A stretch of 64,000 bases of DNA from NCBI RefSeq assembly GCF_012562965.1, contig NZ_CP046228.1:64325-128324 (forward strand), written 5' to 3'. This stretch comes from Enterobacteriaceae endosymbiont of Plateumaris rustica (GTDB lineage Bacteria; Pseudomonadota; Gammaproteobacteria; Enterobacterales; Enterobacteriaceae). Under the pieces are notes generated by a model. The model ran no database searches. It saw only the letters and a list, made by a program, of their open reading frames with translations, and was not told the DNA's origin. Both the position numbers and the translations under genes were made by a program. Shown here in pieces: positions 19,372 through 30,744 of the stretch. How positions within the stretch are numbered: the first letter of the stretch is position 1; each line of letters starts with the position of its first letter.

Positions 19372-20372
19372 TTGACAATCAATAGTAATACATATATTCA
19401 ATATAAAAAAAAAAAATAGCAGCTATTTTTCCTGGTCAGGGATGTCAATTTGTTGGAATGTTATTAGATTTGTATTATAACCATACAATCATTCAAAAAA
19501 TTTTTCAAAAAGCATCTAATATTTTAGAATATGATTTATGGAATTTAATCCAAAAAGGTCCTTTAAAAAAACTAAATATAACTTATTATACTCAACCTGC
19601 TATATTAATATCATCTTTTGCAATATATAAATTATGGATACAAAAAAATAATATAATTCCTAATATTATGGCTGGTCACAGTTTAGGTGAATATACAGCT
19701 ATGTTATGTAGTAAAGTTATTAGTTTTCATGATGCTATTCGATTAGTTCATTATAGAGGTAAATTAATGCAAGAAATATCTTTTTCTTTAAAAGAAAATA
19801 ATATTGATGGGTATTTTATGCAAGCAATTTTAGGATTAGATAAGATTTTAATTCAAAAAATTTGTAAACAAGAATCAAAAAATAATATAGTTAATATATC
19901 TAGTTATAATACATATAATCAAGTAATAATTAGTGGTAACAAAAATGCTATATTAAGAGTTGTTAATATATGTAAATCATTAGGTGCTTATAGCATACCA
20001 TTAAAAATTAATATACCTTCACATTGTTTATTAATGAAACCAATAGTAAAAAAATTTAAAAATTTTTTAAATAATATTACGTTCAATTATCCTAAAATTC
20101 CTATTGTGAATACTCTTAATATAAAATGTGAAACATCTCTAAAAAAAATTAAATATAATTTAATACATCAACTATATAATCCAATAAATTGGATTGAATG
20201 TATAAAATATATATCTAATAAAAATATAAATAATTTATTAGAATTTGGACCAAAAAATATACTTGCAAAAATGACTAAAAAAATTTTTAATAATTTAGAT
20301 GTTATTTCAATAAATAATTCTAAAACATTATCTATTGCATTAAAAAAATATAATTATATGAGAATAATATGA
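19372..20372 (+). CDS. fabD: malonyl-CoA:ACP transacylase, frame broken by a poly(A) tract
   Basis: Loads malonate onto ACP. The frame carrying FPGQGCQFVGM, the active serine in GHSLGEY and the conserved PSHCLLMKP runs to 20372, but its first ATG (19458) lies after the GQG motif. Upstream in that frame is a TAA at 19404. A TTG at 19372 with GGAG seven bases before it opens another frame that reaches a tract of 12 A (19405-19416) and then TAG. One extra A in the transcript (13) would join the two into a 333-residue product including about 11 extra N-terminal residues. Transcriptional slippage at poly(A) is the likely rescue; a sequencing error or real decay are alternatives. The stop overlaps the fabG ATG by 4 nt. 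Confidence 0.85.
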
Positions 20373-21106
20373 ATTTAAAAGGAAAATTAGCTTTAGTTAC
20401 AGGTGCTAGTAGAGGTATAGGATATTACATTTCTAATACTTTAGCATATTATGGAGCTAATGTAATTGGAACATCTACAAGTATTCATGGTGTAAAAATT
20501 ATTAATAAATATTTAGATAAAAAAGGTATTGGTTTAGTATTAAATTTAATAAGTAATTCTTCATCTATTAAAAAATTTTTAAAAAATATTCGTTATAAAT
20601 TTGGAAATATAGATATATTAGTAAATAATGCTGCTATTATTTCTGATAATCTTCTTATAAATATGAAGGAATATGAATGGAATAATGTTTTAATGACTAA
20701 TTTAACTTCTGTTTTTAAATTATCAAAAGAAGTTATACGTTATATGTTAAAAAAATCATTTGGACGTATTATTACTATAGGTTCTGTGATAGGTTCTATA
20801 GGTAATATAGGACAAGTTAATTATGCAACATCAAAATCAGGTTTAATGGGATTTAGTAAATCTTTAGCTTTAGAAGTAGCACATAAAGGAATTACTGTTA
20901 ATATTGTATCACCTGGATTTATTGAAACTGATATGACTTTTAAAATTTCAAAACATATAAAAAATAATATTTTATCAAAAATACCTTTTAAACGTTTTGG
21001 TAAACCACAAGAAATAGCTGATGTTGTAGCATTTTTAGCTTCTGATAAAGCATCTTATATTACAGGTGAAACAATACATGTTAATGGTGGTTTGTATATG
21101 TCTTAA
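20369..21106 (+). CDS. fabG: 3-oxoacyl-[acyl-carrier-protein] reductase
   Basis: NADPH-dependent first reduction of fatty-acid elongation. SDR family signatures: TGASRGIGYYISNTLA near residue 12, NNAAI near residue 88, the catalytic serine in GSVIGSIGN, and YATSKSG near residue 151, ending with FLASDKASYITGETIHVNGG. Length 245 (244 in E. coli). The start overlaps the fabD stop (ATGA), so it depends on fabD translation. acpP follows after 147 nt. Confidence 0.96.
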   Translation: MNLKGKLALVTGASRGIGYYISNTLAYYGANVIGTSTSIHGVKIINKYLDKKGIGLVLNLISNSSSIKKFLKNIRYKFGNIDILVNNAAIISDNLLINMKEYEWNNVLMTNLTSVFKLSKEVIRYMLKKSFGRIITIGSVIGSIGNIGQVNYATSKSGLMGFSKSLALEVAHKGITVNIVSPGFIETDMTFKISKHIKNNILSKIPFKRFGKPQEIADVVAFLASDKASYITGETIHVNGGLYMS

Positions 21107-21253
21107 AATAATATTTATTATATAAATTAATATTAAATTTTTTTAAAATTAAAATTTTATTTTTAATAAAAATATTAATAAGTAATTAATTTTTTCAAAG
21201 TTAAATAAATAGCGAATCATCGCATAAATTAGTTTTATAGGAAATTTAATAGT

Positions 21254-21493
21254 ATGAGTAGTTCCACAGAAAAACGTATTAAGAAAATTATTAGTGAACA
21301 ACTCGGTATTAAACAAGAAAATATTGTTAATACTGATGTTTTTACAAAAGATTTAGGAGCAGATTCCCTTGATACTGTTGAGCTAGTCATGGCTCTAGAA
21401 GAAGAGTTTGATACTGAAATTTCAGATGAAAATGCTGAAAAAATTACTACTGTTCAAGAAGCAATAAATTATTTTAATAATTTTAAAAATTAA
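21254..21493 (+). CDS. acpP: acyl carrier protein
   Basis: Carries growing acyl chains on phosphopantetheine. In the 79-residue acidic protein the attachment serine is Ser38 in [18 protein letters not shown]. Base composition is less AT-rich than its neighbours, consistent with high expression. It is preceded by a 147-nt spacer that could hold its own promoter and followed by a strong terminator. Partners nearby are FabD, FabG, FabF, FabI and LipB. Confidence 0.97.
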   Translation: MSSSTEKRIKKIISEQLGIKQENIVNTDVFTKDLGADSLDTVELVMALEEEFDTEISDENAEKITTVQEAINYFNNFKN

Positions 21494-21499
21494 ATAATC

Positions 21500-21539
21500 A
21501 TCAAAAGGATGAATTAAAATATTAAATTCATCCTTTGAT
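21500..21539 (+). terminator. hairpin terminator after acpP
   Basis: ATCAAAAGGATGAATT (21500-21515) pairs with AATTCATCCTTTGAT (21525-21539) with a single bulged A, 7 nt after the acpP stop. A poor T-run follows, but the stem is the strongest in this region, and fabF starts 34 nt later. Confidence 0.7.
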
Positions 21540-21573
21540 ATAATTTAATAAAAAATAATTTTATAATAAAAAT

Positions 21574-22812
21574 ATGTTAAAACGTAGAGTTGTTGTTACT
21601 GGAATGGGTCTTATTACACCCACTGGAAATACACTAAAAACTAGTTGGAATAATGTTATTAATGGAAATAGTGGTATTGATTTAATTAGTGATTTTGATA
21701 CAAATCAATATACTACTAAATTTGCAGGATTAATAAAAAATTTTTCTTATAAAAATTTTATTTTAAGTAAAAAAATACGTAATATGGACTTATTTATCCA
21801 ATATGGAATAGTTGCTTCTAAACAAGCAATACAAGATTCTGGAATAATTGTCAATGAAAAAAATGCTCATAGATTTGGTGCTGCAATAGGTTCTGGAATG
21901 GGAGGTATGGGTTTAATGGAAAAAAATTATTATTTATTATATAATAAAGGTCCAAATAAAATAACTCCTTTTTTTATTCCTTCTACAATGATTAATATGA
22001 TAACAGGAAATATTACTATTGATTATGGTTTTAAAGGACCTACTATATCTATAAGTAGTGCTTGTAGTTCTGCTATGCAAAATATTGGAATAGCATCACG
22101 AATAATAGCTTATAATGATGCTGATGTAATGTTAGCAGGTGGTTCAGAAAAAGCAATAACTCCTTTAGGTTTAGGTGGATTTTGTGCAACAAGAGGATTA
22201 TCCAAAAGAAATAATAATCCTAAAGCAGCTAGTCGTCCTTGGGATAAAGATAGGGATGGATTTGTTTTAAGTGATGGAGCTGGAATATTAGTTTTAGAAG
22301 AATATAATCATGCTAAAAAACGCAATGCAAATATTTATGCTGAAATAGTAGGATTTGGTATGAGTAATGATGCTTATCATATTACTTCACCATCTAAATA
22401 TGGTGAAGGGGCTATTTTAGCTATGTTTAATGCATTAAAAGATGCAAAAATTGATTATAGTCAAATTAAATATATTAATGCTCATGGAACATCAACTATA
22501 TTAGGTGATATTGCAGAAGTTCATGCTATTAAATATATTTTTAAAAATAGTTTAAATTTATTTGTAAGTTCTACTAAATCAGTAACTGGTCATTTATTAG
22601 GTGCTTCTGGTGCTGTAGAATCTATTTATTCAATTTTATCTTTAAGAGATCAAATAGTTCCTCCTACTATTAATTTAAATAATGCTGATAAAGATTTCGA
22701 TTTAGATTTTGTTCCTAACATTGCACGTGATGTATATAACATGAAATATGTATTATGTAATTCTTTTGGTTTTGGAGGAACGAACGCATCATTAATTTTA
22801 AAAAAAATATAA
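21574..22812 (+). CDS. fabF: 3-oxoacyl-[acyl-carrier-protein] synthase II
   Basis: Condensing enzyme for chain elongation. The 412-residue product (413 in E. coli) starts [19 protein letters not shown]. It shows the nucleophile cysteine in [12 protein letters not shown] near residue 164, the first histidine in [11 protein letters not shown] near residue 304, and the second in [12 protein letters not shown] near residue 340, then NSFGFGGTN. It follows acpP as in E. coli. No fabH is visible in the cluster, so FabF or another enzyme may have to start chains. Confidence 0.97.
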   Translation: MLKRRVVVTGMGLITPTGNTLKTSWNNVINGNSGIDLISDFDTNQYTTKFAGLIKNFSYKNFILSKKIRNMDLFIQYGIVASKQAIQDSGIIVNEKNAHRFGAAIGSGMGGMGLMEKNYYLLYNKGPNKITPFFIPSTMINMITGNITIDYGFKGPTISISSACSSAMQNIGIASRIIAYNDADVMLAGGSEKAITPLGLGGFCATRGLSKRNNNPKAASRPWDKDRDGFVLSDGAGILVLEEYNHAKKRNANIYAEIVGFGMSNDAYHITSPSKYGEGAILAMFNALKDAKIDYSQIKYINAHGTSTILGDIAEVHAIKYIFKNSLNLFVSSTKSVTGHLLGASGAVESIYSILSLRDQIVPPTINLNNADKDFDLDFVPNIARDVYNMKYVLCNSFGFGGTNASLILKKI

Positions 22813-22869
22813 TTAAAACTAAATTTTTGCAAATAAAAAATTACGAAAAATTAGGAATTATAAATAATA

Positions 22870-23889
22870 ATGTCACATTACAAAATAATATCATTATGTT
22901 ATCCTTGGTTACATAATTACTATAAAACAATATTATACCAATTTCTAAAAAATAGAAGTTATCATGCTTTTATTTTTTGTTCAATAAATGGTATAGGTAC
23001 AATAGATTTAATTTATGCATTAATTAAATGGATTTTATGTATAAATAAAAATCATTTAAACAGTTGTGAAAAATGTACAAGTTGTATTTTAATAAAATCA
23101 GGTAATCATCCTGATTTATATATTATAAAAAAAAACTATGATAATATATCTATAAATATAGATACTATTAGAAATATTATTAATAATATTTCTAATAATT
23201 CTTATTATAGTCAAGGTAAAATAATATGGTTACCATATGCCAAACAATTAAATAATTCATCTAGTAATGCAATTTTAAAAATTCTTGAAGAACCTCCTAA
23301 AAATACTTGGTTTTTTATGCAGTGTTATCATAAAAATGATTTATTACCTACAATATATAGTCGTTGTCAAATATGGTATATTCATCCTCCATCTGAAAAT
23401 GATGGATTATATTGGTTAAAAAAAAAATTAAATAATTTTTATGAAAAAAAAACAATATTAGCTGCATTACGTATATGTAATTACTCTCCGATTAATGCAT
23501 ATAAAATACTAAATAATTCCTTATGGTTAGAAAGAAAAAATTTATATGAAATTTTTATTTCAGCAATAAAATATGATATATTATATTTATTAAAAATATT
23601 AAATAATAAAAATATTTTATTATATTTAAATTGGTTATATTTAATATTAATAGATGTAATAAAATATCAATTAAAAATTAATAAAAACTTTTTTTATAAT
23701 GTAGATCAATATAACTTAATTTCAATAATATCAAATTTAATCAAATTAAATAATATATTTTTAATTATAGATGATTTATTATATTATCGTAATTGTTTAA
23801 TTAATATTAATAATATTAATCAAAAATTGATTTTAGTTAGATTTTTGTTATCATTAGAAAAAAAATTAATTATTATAAATAATAATTAA
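22870..23889 (+). CDS. holB: DNA polymerase III subunit delta'
   Basis: Clamp-loader subunit of the replicative polymerase. Length 339 (334 in E. coli). The zinc-module cysteines appear at [16 protein letters not shown] near residue 57, then GNHPDLY, the [16 protein letters not shown] stretch and the SRC motif in YSRCQIW near residue 158. The C-terminal third is very diverged and rich in N, I and L. In E. coli pabC, yceG and tmk lie between fabF and holB; all are missing here. Confidence 0.93.
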   Translation: MSHYKIISLCYPWLHNYYKTILYQFLKNRSYHAFIFCSINGIGTIDLIYALIKWILCINKNHLNSCEKCTSCILIKSGNHPDLYIIKKNYDNISINIDTIRNIINNISNNSYYSQGKIIWLPYAKQLNNSSSNAILKILEEPPKNTWFFMQCYHKNDLLPTIYSRCQIWYIHPPSENDGLYWLKKKLNNFYEKKTILAALRICNYSPINAYKILNNSLWLERKNLYEIFISAIKYDILYLLKILNNKNILLYLNWLYLILIDVIKYQLKINKNFFYNVDQYNLISIISNLIKLNNIFLIIDDLLYYRNCLININNINQKLILVRFLLSLEKKLIIINNN

Positions 23890-23936
23890 TTTTTTTTAAT
23901 ATATTTATAAAAATAAATAAAAATCAGGATTTTATA

Positions 23937-25403
23937 ATGTTTAATAATACGTTTGCTAACTTACAAAAAGTGGGTAAATCTTTAATGTTACCAGTTTCAG
24001 TATTACCTATTGCTGGCATATTATTAGGTATTGGATCTGCTAATTTTTACTGGTTACCAAAAGTTATTTCTAATATTATGGAAAAAACAGGAGGATCTGT
24101 TTTTTCTAATATGCCATTAATTTTTGCTATAGGAATTGCTTTAGGTTTTACAAAAAATAATGGTGTATCTGCATTAGCATCTGTTATTTCATATGGTATT
24201 TTAACTAAAACTGTAGAAGTAATTATTCCACTATTATTACATAATATACCATATGATATAATATTAAAAAAACATCTTATGGATACTGGAGTATTAGGTG
24301 GAATTATATCAGGATCTATAGCAGCATACATGTTTAATAAATTTCATAAAATTGAATTAGTAGAATATCTTGGTTTTTTTTCTGGAAAACGTTTTGTTCC
24401 TATTATTTCTGGTTTAACATCAATTTTTGTTGGAGTTTTATTATCTTTTATATGGTTACCTTTAGGTAAAATTATTCAATGTTTTTCACATTGGGCAGCC
24501 TATCAAAATCCAATACTTGCTTTTGGAATATATGGAATTATAGAAAGAACTTTATTACCTTTTGGGTTACATCATATTTGGAATGTTCCATTTCAAATGG
24601 AAATTGGATCATTTACTAATAATATAACAAAACAAATATATCACGGAGATATTGCTAGATATATATCAGGAGATCCAACTGCAGGTAAATTAGCAGGTGG
24701 TTTTTTATTTAAAATGTATGGATTACCAGCAGCTGCAATTGCAATATGGCATACATCTAAAAAAGAAAATAAAAATAAAATAGGTAGTTTAATGTTATCT
24801 GCTGCATTAACTTCTTTTTTTACAGGAATTACAGAACCAATAGAATTTTCTTTTATGTATATAGAACCAATTTTATATGTCATACATATAATTTTAGCTG
24901 GATTATCTTTTCCTATTTGTATTTTTTTAGGTATGAGAAATGGAACAAGTTTTTCTCATGGTTTAATTGATTTTATCATATTAAGTGGACATGGTAGTAA
25001 AATATGGTTATTTCCAATAATAGGAAGCTTTTATGCTATAATATATTATTCTATCTTCAGATTTTTAATAATTAAATGGAATTTAAGAACTCCAGGTAGA
25101 GAAATATTAAATATTTCATCAAATATTAATAATAATATAATAAAAGAAAAAATAGGGTATATTGAACAATTAGTGAATGCTTTTGGTGGTAAAAAAAATA
25201 TTTTAAATTTAGATGCTTGTATTACCAGATTACGTGTAAGTGTTATAAACATTAATAAAGTTAATCGAAAAAAATTAATAGATTTAGGAGCAATGGGTGT
25301 TATTATATCTGGTAACGGTGTACAAGCTGTTTTTGGAACTAAATCTGATAATTTAAAAACAAAAATGGATATTTTCATAGAAAATAAATATTCATCTAAT
25401 TAA
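23937..25403 (+). CDS. ptsG: glucose-specific PTS permease, EIICB component
   Basis: Imports and phosphorylates glucose across the inner membrane. The IIC domain (residues about 1-390) has ten or so membrane segments and the motifs [28 protein letters not shown] and [12 protein letters not shown]. The IIB domain has the phosphorylated cysteine in [12 protein letters not shown] near residue 427. Length 488 (477 in E. coli). EI, HPr and EIIA-Glc are not in this window. SD CAGGA precedes the ATG. Glucose is probably the host-supplied carbon source. Confidence 0.96.
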   Translation: MFNNTFANLQKVGKSLMLPVSVLPIAGILLGIGSANFYWLPKVISNIMEKTGGSVFSNMPLIFAIGIALGFTKNNGVSALASVISYGILTKTVEVIIPLLLHNIPYDIILKKHLMDTGVLGGIISGSIAAYMFNKFHKIELVEYLGFFSGKRFVPIISGLTSIFVGVLLSFIWLPLGKIIQCFSHWAAYQNPILAFGIYGIIERTLLPFGLHHIWNVPFQMEIGSFTNNITKQIYHGDIARYISGDPTAGKLAGGFLFKMYGLPAAAIAIWHTSKKENKNKIGSLMLSAALTSFFTGITEPIEFSFMYIEPILYVIHIILAGLSFPICIFLGMRNGTSFSHGLIDFIILSGHGSKIWLFPIIGSFYAIIYYSIFRFLIIKWNLRTPGREILNISSNINNNIIKEKIGYIEQLVNAFGGKKNILNLDACITRLRVSVININKVNRKKLIDLGAMGVIISGNGVQAVFGTKSDNLKTKMDIFIENKYSSN

Positions 25404-25423
25404 TTTATAATTAATATAAAAAA

Positions 25424-25771
25424 ATGAAAAATAATAATATTTTTGAAAAAATAATATTACACAAAACTTCAACAAAAATTTTATATCAAGATAATTTAGT
25501 AACTGCATTTCATGATCTTTATCCAAAAAGTCCAGTACATATTTTAATTATACCAAATAATTTTATAGCTACTTTAAATGACATAAATAAAACACATGAA
25601 TTAACTTTAGGTAGAATGTTACTAGTAGCTTCAAAAATAGCAAAAAAAAAATGTATAGATAAAAATGGTTATAGAATAGTTATTAATTGTAATAGACATG
25701 GTTGTCAAGAAATATTTTATTTACATATACATCTTTTAGGAGGAAGACAAGGAATTAAAGAATATTACTAA
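25424..25771 (+). CDS. hinT: HIT family purine nucleoside phosphoramidase
   Basis: Hydrolyses adenosine phosphoramidates and related acyl-adenylates. The 115-residue protein has the histidine triad as HLHIHLLGGR near residue 97 and the family's N-terminal FEKIILHKTSTKILYQD and HDLYPKSPVHILIIP. It starts 20 nt after ptsG, so they probably share a transcript. Position after ptsG follows E. coli gene order with several genes lost. Confidence 0.94.
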   Translation: MKNNNIFEKIILHKTSTKILYQDNLVTAFHDLYPKSPVHILIIPNNFIATLNDINKTHELTLGRMLLVASKIAKKKCIDKNGYRIVINCNRHGCQEIFYLHIHLLGGRQGIKEYY

Positions 25772-25869
25772 TATAAATTAAAATTTAAAATAATTGTATA
25801 TATAATTTTGATTAAAATTAATTTTATTGCAGATAATTTATTTAAAAAGTTTGATATATATATAAAATA

Positions 25870-27609
25870 CTATTTTTTATTTTTTATAGAACTAATACCT
25901 ATTCTAGTAATTTTACTATTTTCTTTTTCTGCTATAGTCCATAAAATATTATTCCATTTTATATTATCTCCAACTACTAAAGTATTGCTTTTCATTAAAG
26001 AAATTAACAATTTTCTTATAGATTGTTGAACATTAATATGCTTATTTAATTTTAAACCGTAAATTTTAGCTATATCATATAATTTAGCTTCAGCATCAAG
26101 AATAAAATCTCCAAAAAATTTTTGATTAAGTATTAATGAAACTGTTTGACTAAACAATTTTCCTAAATCTGTTAAATTATTTTCACGACCCATAATGCAA
26201 ATTATATCATTTTCTTGTAAAATAGTATTTCCAGTTGGTCTTAATAATCTACCATTTCTAAATAATGCAGTAATAAATGTTTTTTTAGGCATATATAAAT
26301 CACGTAATGATGTTCCAATACACCATGTTTTTGAATTTAATATATAAGTAAATTGTTCCCATTGATCTTTAGAATTTATATTTAAATTAGTTCGGTGAAT
26401 AGGAAAAATAATAGAAGGTAATAATACTTTAGTTTTACGTGCAAAAAAATTTAAAAAACTTCCTTGAATAATTAAAGAAATTAAGACAATAAAAAATGCT
26501 ATATTAAAAAATAACATAGCATTTTCTATTTGTGCTATTATAGGAAATAATGCTAATATAATTGGAACTGCACCTCTTAATCCCATCCAACTAATAAAAA
26601 ATTTTTCACGTATATGAAAATTATTAAATGGTGATAGTACTATAAAAACAGATAATGGTCTCACTAAAAAAATCATCCAAAATGATAAGATTAATGATGG
26701 TAATGCAATATGAAATAAAGATTTAGGACTAACCAGTAATCCCAATACTAAAAACATAGTTATTTGACTTAACCATGCAATACCATCAAATATTTGTAAG
26801 ATATTATTACGATTATAAATATTACAATAATTACCAACAAAAAAACCATATAAATAAATTGCTAAAATACCACTACCATCTAATAAATTAGTCAAAGAAA
26901 AAATAAGTATACCTACACTTAATATCAATAAAGAATATAATCCACTAACTAATATAATCTTACTAATAATTTTTTTTAATATTAATGCTCCAATTAAACC
27001 TAATATTATTCCTAATGTAAATTGTTCAATTAAATAAATTAAATGTAATAATAATATATGAAGTGTAAAATTTAATTGTTTAATTTTAATCATTTTAATA
27101 ATTGATGTTGTTAAAAATACAGCCATAGGATCATTACTACCAGATTCTATTTCAAGAGTAGAAGTAACTCTTTCATTTAATCCTTTACTAGATGTAAAAA
27201 TAGCTGCAGCATCAGTAGATGCTAATATTGAAGCAATTAAAAAACCATATATTAAATGTATTTTAAATAAATAAGATGCCATTATTCCTGTTAATATAGC
27301 GGTTATTAAAATTCCAATAGTTGCTAAAAATAATGCAGGAATTAAAGCAATTTTAATTGAAGAAATTTTTGTTCTCATACCTCCATCAAGTAAAATTACA
27401 GCTAAAGATAAATTACTAATAATATTTGCTATTTCATAACTGTGAAATGAAATTCTACCAATACCATCTGATCCAGATAATATACCTATTGCTAAAAATA
27501 CTAATAAAATAGAAATACCTATTTTAGAAGTGATTGAACTAAGTAAAATACTAGATGTGATTAATATACATCCTATAATAAATAAAATAAAAATTGATTG
27601 TAAATCCAA
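25870..27609 (-). CDS. nhaP2: potassium/proton antiporter
   Basis: CPA1-type antiporter (CvrA/NhaP2) that exports K+ in exchange for protons. The start MDLQSIFILFIIGCILITSS matches E. coli MDATTIISLF; the codon is TTG at 27609 with AGGAG nine bases upstream. About 12 membrane segments fill residues 1-385, with ILLDGGMRT, STDAAAIF and LEIESGSNDPMAVFL, followed by a TrkA_C-like and a cytoplasmic domain. Relative to E. coli, two residues are missing just after STDAAA, where LLGGKG becomes SSKG. Length 579 (578 in E. coli). Confidence 0.93.
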   Translation of the reverse strand: MDLQSIFILFIIGCILITSSILLSSITSKIGISILLVFLAIGILSGSDGIGRISFHSYEIANIISNLSLAVILLDGGMRTKISSIKIALIPALFLATIGILITAILTGIMASYLFKIHLIYGFLIASILASTDAAAIFTSSKGLNERVTSTLEIESGSNDPMAVFLTTSIIKMIKIKQLNFTLHILLLHLIYLIEQFTLGIILGLIGALILKKIISKIILVSGLYSLLILSVGILIFSLTNLLDGSGILAIYLYGFFVGNYCNIYNRNNILQIFDGIAWLSQITMFLVLGLLVSPKSLFHIALPSLILSFWMIFLVRPLSVFIVLSPFNNFHIREKFFISWMGLRGAVPIILALFPIIAQIENAMLFFNIAFFIVLISLIIQGSFLNFFARKTKVLLPSIIFPIHRTNLNINSKDQWEQFTYILNSKTWCIGTSLRDLYMPKKTFITALFRNGRLLRPTGNTILQENDIICIMGRENNLTDLGKLFSQTVSLILNQKFFGDFILDAEAKLYDIAKIYGLKLNKHINVQQSIRKLLISLMKSNTLVVGDNIKWNNILWTIAEKENSKITRIGISSIKNKK

Positions 27610-27761
27610 AGAATATTGCTCCTGTATTTCGGATTACTAATTTTAATATAATTTAATGTATTAACATAAATGATAAATAATATTTTATATATAATTTATA
27701 TTTTAAAAATATTAAATAATATATCCGAAACAAGATTTATTTTATATACTTGATATGAATA

Positions 27762-27803
27762 TTTTGACTGATAAATATTTAAATAAATATTTATCAGTCA
27801 AAA
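27762..27803 (-). terminator. 19-bp hairpin terminator after gapA
   Basis: TTTTGACTGATAAATATTT (27762-27780) and its exact reverse complement (27785-27803) form a perfect 19-bp stem with a 4-nt loop. It sits 33 nt beyond the gapA stop and ends in a T-run on the minus strand. The stem is AT-rich apart from GACTG. It would end gapA transcription before nhaP2. Confidence 0.7.
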
Positions 27804-27836
27804 ATCTAAATATTATTAAAAGATATGAATATTTAA

Positions 27837-28838
27837 CTATTTTTTTGTAATATGTATTATAAGATCTAAAATTTTATTAGAATATCCTGTTTCATTATCA
27901 TACCAAGCAATTAATTTTACAAAAGTACTACTAATTAATACACTAGCTTTTTTATCAAAAATGGAAGTTAATGTATTTCCATTAAAATCACTAGATACTA
28001 CATCATCTTCTGTATATCCAATAACACCTTTCATATCATTATTTGCAGCAAACTTAATTTTATTAAATATTTTATTTAATGTAGTTTTTTTTAATAATTT
28101 AACTGTTAAATCAACAACAGAAACATTAGCAACAGGAACTCTTAAAGATATACCTGTTAGTTTACCGTTTAATTCAGGTATAACATATCCTACAGCTTTA
28201 GCCGCTCCAGTAGTTGATGGAATAATATTTTGATATGCACCTCTACCACCTCTCCAATCTTTACAAGAAGGACTATCTACTGTTTTTTGAGTTGAAGTTA
28301 CAGCATGTACTGTTGTCATTAATCCTTCCTTTATAATAAAATTATCATGAATAATTTTTGCTAAAGGTGCTAAACAATTAGTCGTACAAGATGCATTAGA
28401 TATAATATTTTCACCATTATATTTTTCAAAATTAACACCTCTAACATACATAGGAATATTATTATCTTTAGGTGGTGCAGTAATTATAACTTTTTTAGCA
28501 CCTGCAATAATATGTTTATTTGCTAATTCTTTAGTTAAAAACATTCCTGTAGATTCTATAACTACATCTATATCTAAATCATTCCATTTTAAATTATAAG
28601 GATCTTTTTCAGAAAAAATATTAATATAATTACCATTAACAATTAAATATTGATTTTTTACTTCAATACTACCATTAAATTTACCATGTGTAGAATCATA
28701 TTTTAGCATATAAGCCATATAATTTATTTCTAATAAATCATTAATAGCTACAATTTTAATTGTAGAATTTTTTTGTGCAGCACGGAAAAGAACACGACCT
28801 ATTCTTCCAAATCCATTAATAGCAATTCTAATAGACAT
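27837..28838 (-). CDS. gapA: glyceraldehyde-3-phosphate dehydrogenase
   Basis: Central NAD-dependent glycolytic step. The 333-residue protein opens with [15 protein letters not shown], has the catalytic cysteine in [14 protein letters not shown] near residue 150, the active histidine in [14 protein letters not shown], and [12 protein letters not shown] further on. SD AAGGAG precedes the ATG. Codon use is somewhat richer in G/C than its neighbours, as for other highly expressed genes. A strong terminator follows. Confidence 0.97.
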   Translation of the reverse strand: MSIRIAINGFGRIGRVLFRAAQKNSTIKIVAINDLLEINYMAYMLKYDSTHGKFNGSIEVKNQYLIVNGNYINIFSEKDPYNLKWNDLDIDVVIESTGMFLTKELANKHIIAGAKKVIITAPPKDNNIPMYVRGVNFEKYNGENIISNASCTTNCLAPLAKIIHDNFIIKEGLMTTVHAVTSTQKTVDSPSCKDWRGGRGAYQNIIPSTTGAAKAVGYVIPELNGKLTGISLRVPVANVSVVDLTVKLLKKTTLNKIFNKIKFAANNDMKGVIGYTEDDVVSSDFNGNTLTSIFDKKASVLISSTFVKLIAWYDNETGYSNKILDLIIHITKK

Positions 28839-28879
28839 TATTTTTCTCCTTATTAAAATATTATTTTTTAAACATTTTA

Positions 28880-30715
28880 TTAATGAATATTTAAATTATA
28901 TATAGCATATATATTTTTTGGATCATTTACTTCTTGTGTTAATAATAATGAATTATTTTTTAATAATTTTTTTTGCATAGAATAATTTTCTAAATATGAA
29001 AAAATATTTTTAAAAAAAATAGAATTTTTTATTTCAAAAGGGAGAAAATCTAATAATTTAAGAGGAAATAAATTAATATCACTTTCTAACCATTCTAATG
29101 AAACATTTTTTATCTTTGTTAATTCAGAAATTTTTTTTATAGCAGAATCAAAATCACCAACAGAATCAACTAATCCATTTTTTTTTGCATCTTGTCCTAA
29201 CCATATCATACCATTAGCTAATTTTTTTACATCTTGTATAGATTTATGTCTTCCATTAGCAATTACATACACAAATTTATCATAACTTCCTTTCACTGCT
29301 ACTTTTAAAATTTCTTTACTTTTTAAAGGTAATTCATTATATTTTGATCCTACCAAGCTATTATCAATATTAACTCCATCATTATTAATACCTAAAATTT
29401 TTAAAGTATTATTAAATGTAGGTACAACAGCAAACACACCAATAGATCCTGTAATAGTATTTATATTACTAATAATATAATTTCCTGCTGTTGCAATAAA
29501 ATATCCTCCAGATGCAGCTAATTCTCCCATTACTACTACGATAGGTTTATTAATTGTTTTTAAAGAAATTAGTGCATTATATATATGTTCAGCAGCTGTT
29601 ATACTACCCCCAGGACTATTAATTTTTAATATTAAACCTTTAATATCAGGATCTAAATATACTTGATTTATTTGTTCTACAATATTAGAACTTTCGACAC
29701 CATAATTTAAAACTCCATTAACACTTATTACTGCAATGTTATTTTTATTTTTTTCTTTAAAATTTTGACTAATATATTCACTTATGTCAATATGATTATA
29801 TGTTTGATATTTTTCATCCCATCCAAATTTTTTTATCATTTCACATTTAAAATCAAATCTTGTAGATAATTTATCTACTAATTTATTATTTAATGCGTAT
29901 AATGCTAAATTTCCGTTACTATTTTTAAATTTTTGAATAAAATCTTTATGATTAGGAAATAAATTTTGTAAACTAATTTTACGATTACTTATAACTGTTT
30001 CTAAATAATAATTCCATAAATTATTAATTAAATTTTTTTCTACTATTTTAGTGCTTGAAGACATATTATTTCTTATAATTGGCTCAATAGCTGATTTAAA
30101 ATCTCCTATTTTAAATATATTTATTTGTACTTTTAATTTTTTTAATAAATTTTTAAAATAAAAATTTTCTACAGATAAACCATGTAAATCCAATTCTCCT
30201 TGTGGTTCTAAAATTATTTTATTAGCAAAACTAGCAAAATAATACTGATTTTGATTATACATATCTCCTATAGCATATATAAGTTTACCAGAAGACTTAA
30301 AATCATTTAAATATTTACCTAAATAGTTTATTATAGTTATATCTTCTACCATAAAATCATTTAAATTTAATACAATAGCACCAATATTTTTATCTTTTTT
30401 TGCACGAAGAATTGCTTGTGCAATTTGAAAAGTTGAATTTTGATCTGGTAAATTAAAAATTTTATCAATTGATCTTAGAAGGATATTATTATGATTAATT
30501 ATCTCATCTGTTAAAGATTGAACATTAATTTCTAATATATATTTTTTATGTTTATTTAAATTTATTATTTGATTATAATAATTATTATAAATATAATAAC
30601 CAATTATTGCTACTAATAATAAAAATACTATATTTAATATTAATTTTTTAATAAAATTCAATGTAAACCAAGTATAACAAAAAAAAGATTTTATTAAATT
30701 CCATAAAATAGTCAT
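28880..30715 (-). CDS. sppA: signal peptide peptidase SppA (67K type)
   Basis: Inner-membrane protease that degrades cleaved signal peptides. A membrane anchor spans about residues 25-46 ([19 protein letters not shown]). Both halves of the double-length type are present: the general-base lysine in [13 protein letters not shown] near residue 205 and the nucleophile serine in [16 protein letters not shown] near residue 400, following [13 protein letters not shown]. Length 611 (618 in E. coli). Its presence implies active protein export. Neighbours gapA and xthA lie in the same chromosomal region in E. coli. Confidence 0.94.
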   Translation of the reverse strand: MTILWNLIKSFFCYTWFTLNFIKKLILNIVFLLLVAIIGYYIYNNYYNQIINLNKHKKYILEINVQSLTDEIINHNNILLRSIDKIFNLPDQNSTFQIAQAILRAKKDKNIGAIVLNLNDFMVEDITIINYLGKYLNDFKSSGKLIYAIGDMYNQNQYYFASFANKIILEPQGELDLHGLSVENFYFKNLLKKLKVQINIFKIGDFKSAIEPIIRNNMSSSTKIVEKNLINNLWNYYLETVISNRKISLQNLFPNHKDFIQKFKNSNGNLALYALNNKLVDKLSTRFDFKCEMIKKFGWDEKYQTYNHIDISEYISQNFKEKNKNNIAVISVNGVLNYGVESSNIVEQINQVYLDPDIKGLILKINSPGGSITAAEHIYNALISLKTINKPIVVVMGELAASGGYFIATAGNYIISNINTITGSIGVFAVVPTFNNTLKILGINNDGVNIDNSLVGSKYNELPLKSKEILKVAVKGSYDKFVYVIANGRHKSIQDVKKLANGMIWLGQDAKKNGLVDSVGDFDSAIKKISELTKIKNVSLEWLESDINLFPLKLLDFLPFEIKNSIFFKNIFSYLENYSMQKKLLKNNSLLLTQEVNDPKNIYAIYNLNIH

Positions 30716-30744
30716 TTATCACCTAATATTAAAATAAAACTAAA

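Noticed and set aside
25808-26029. Plus-strand frame of 73 codons with hydrophobic content
   Set aside because: It lies mostly antisense to the conserved C-terminal end of nhaP2, and its hydrophobicity is expected from AT-rich DNA.
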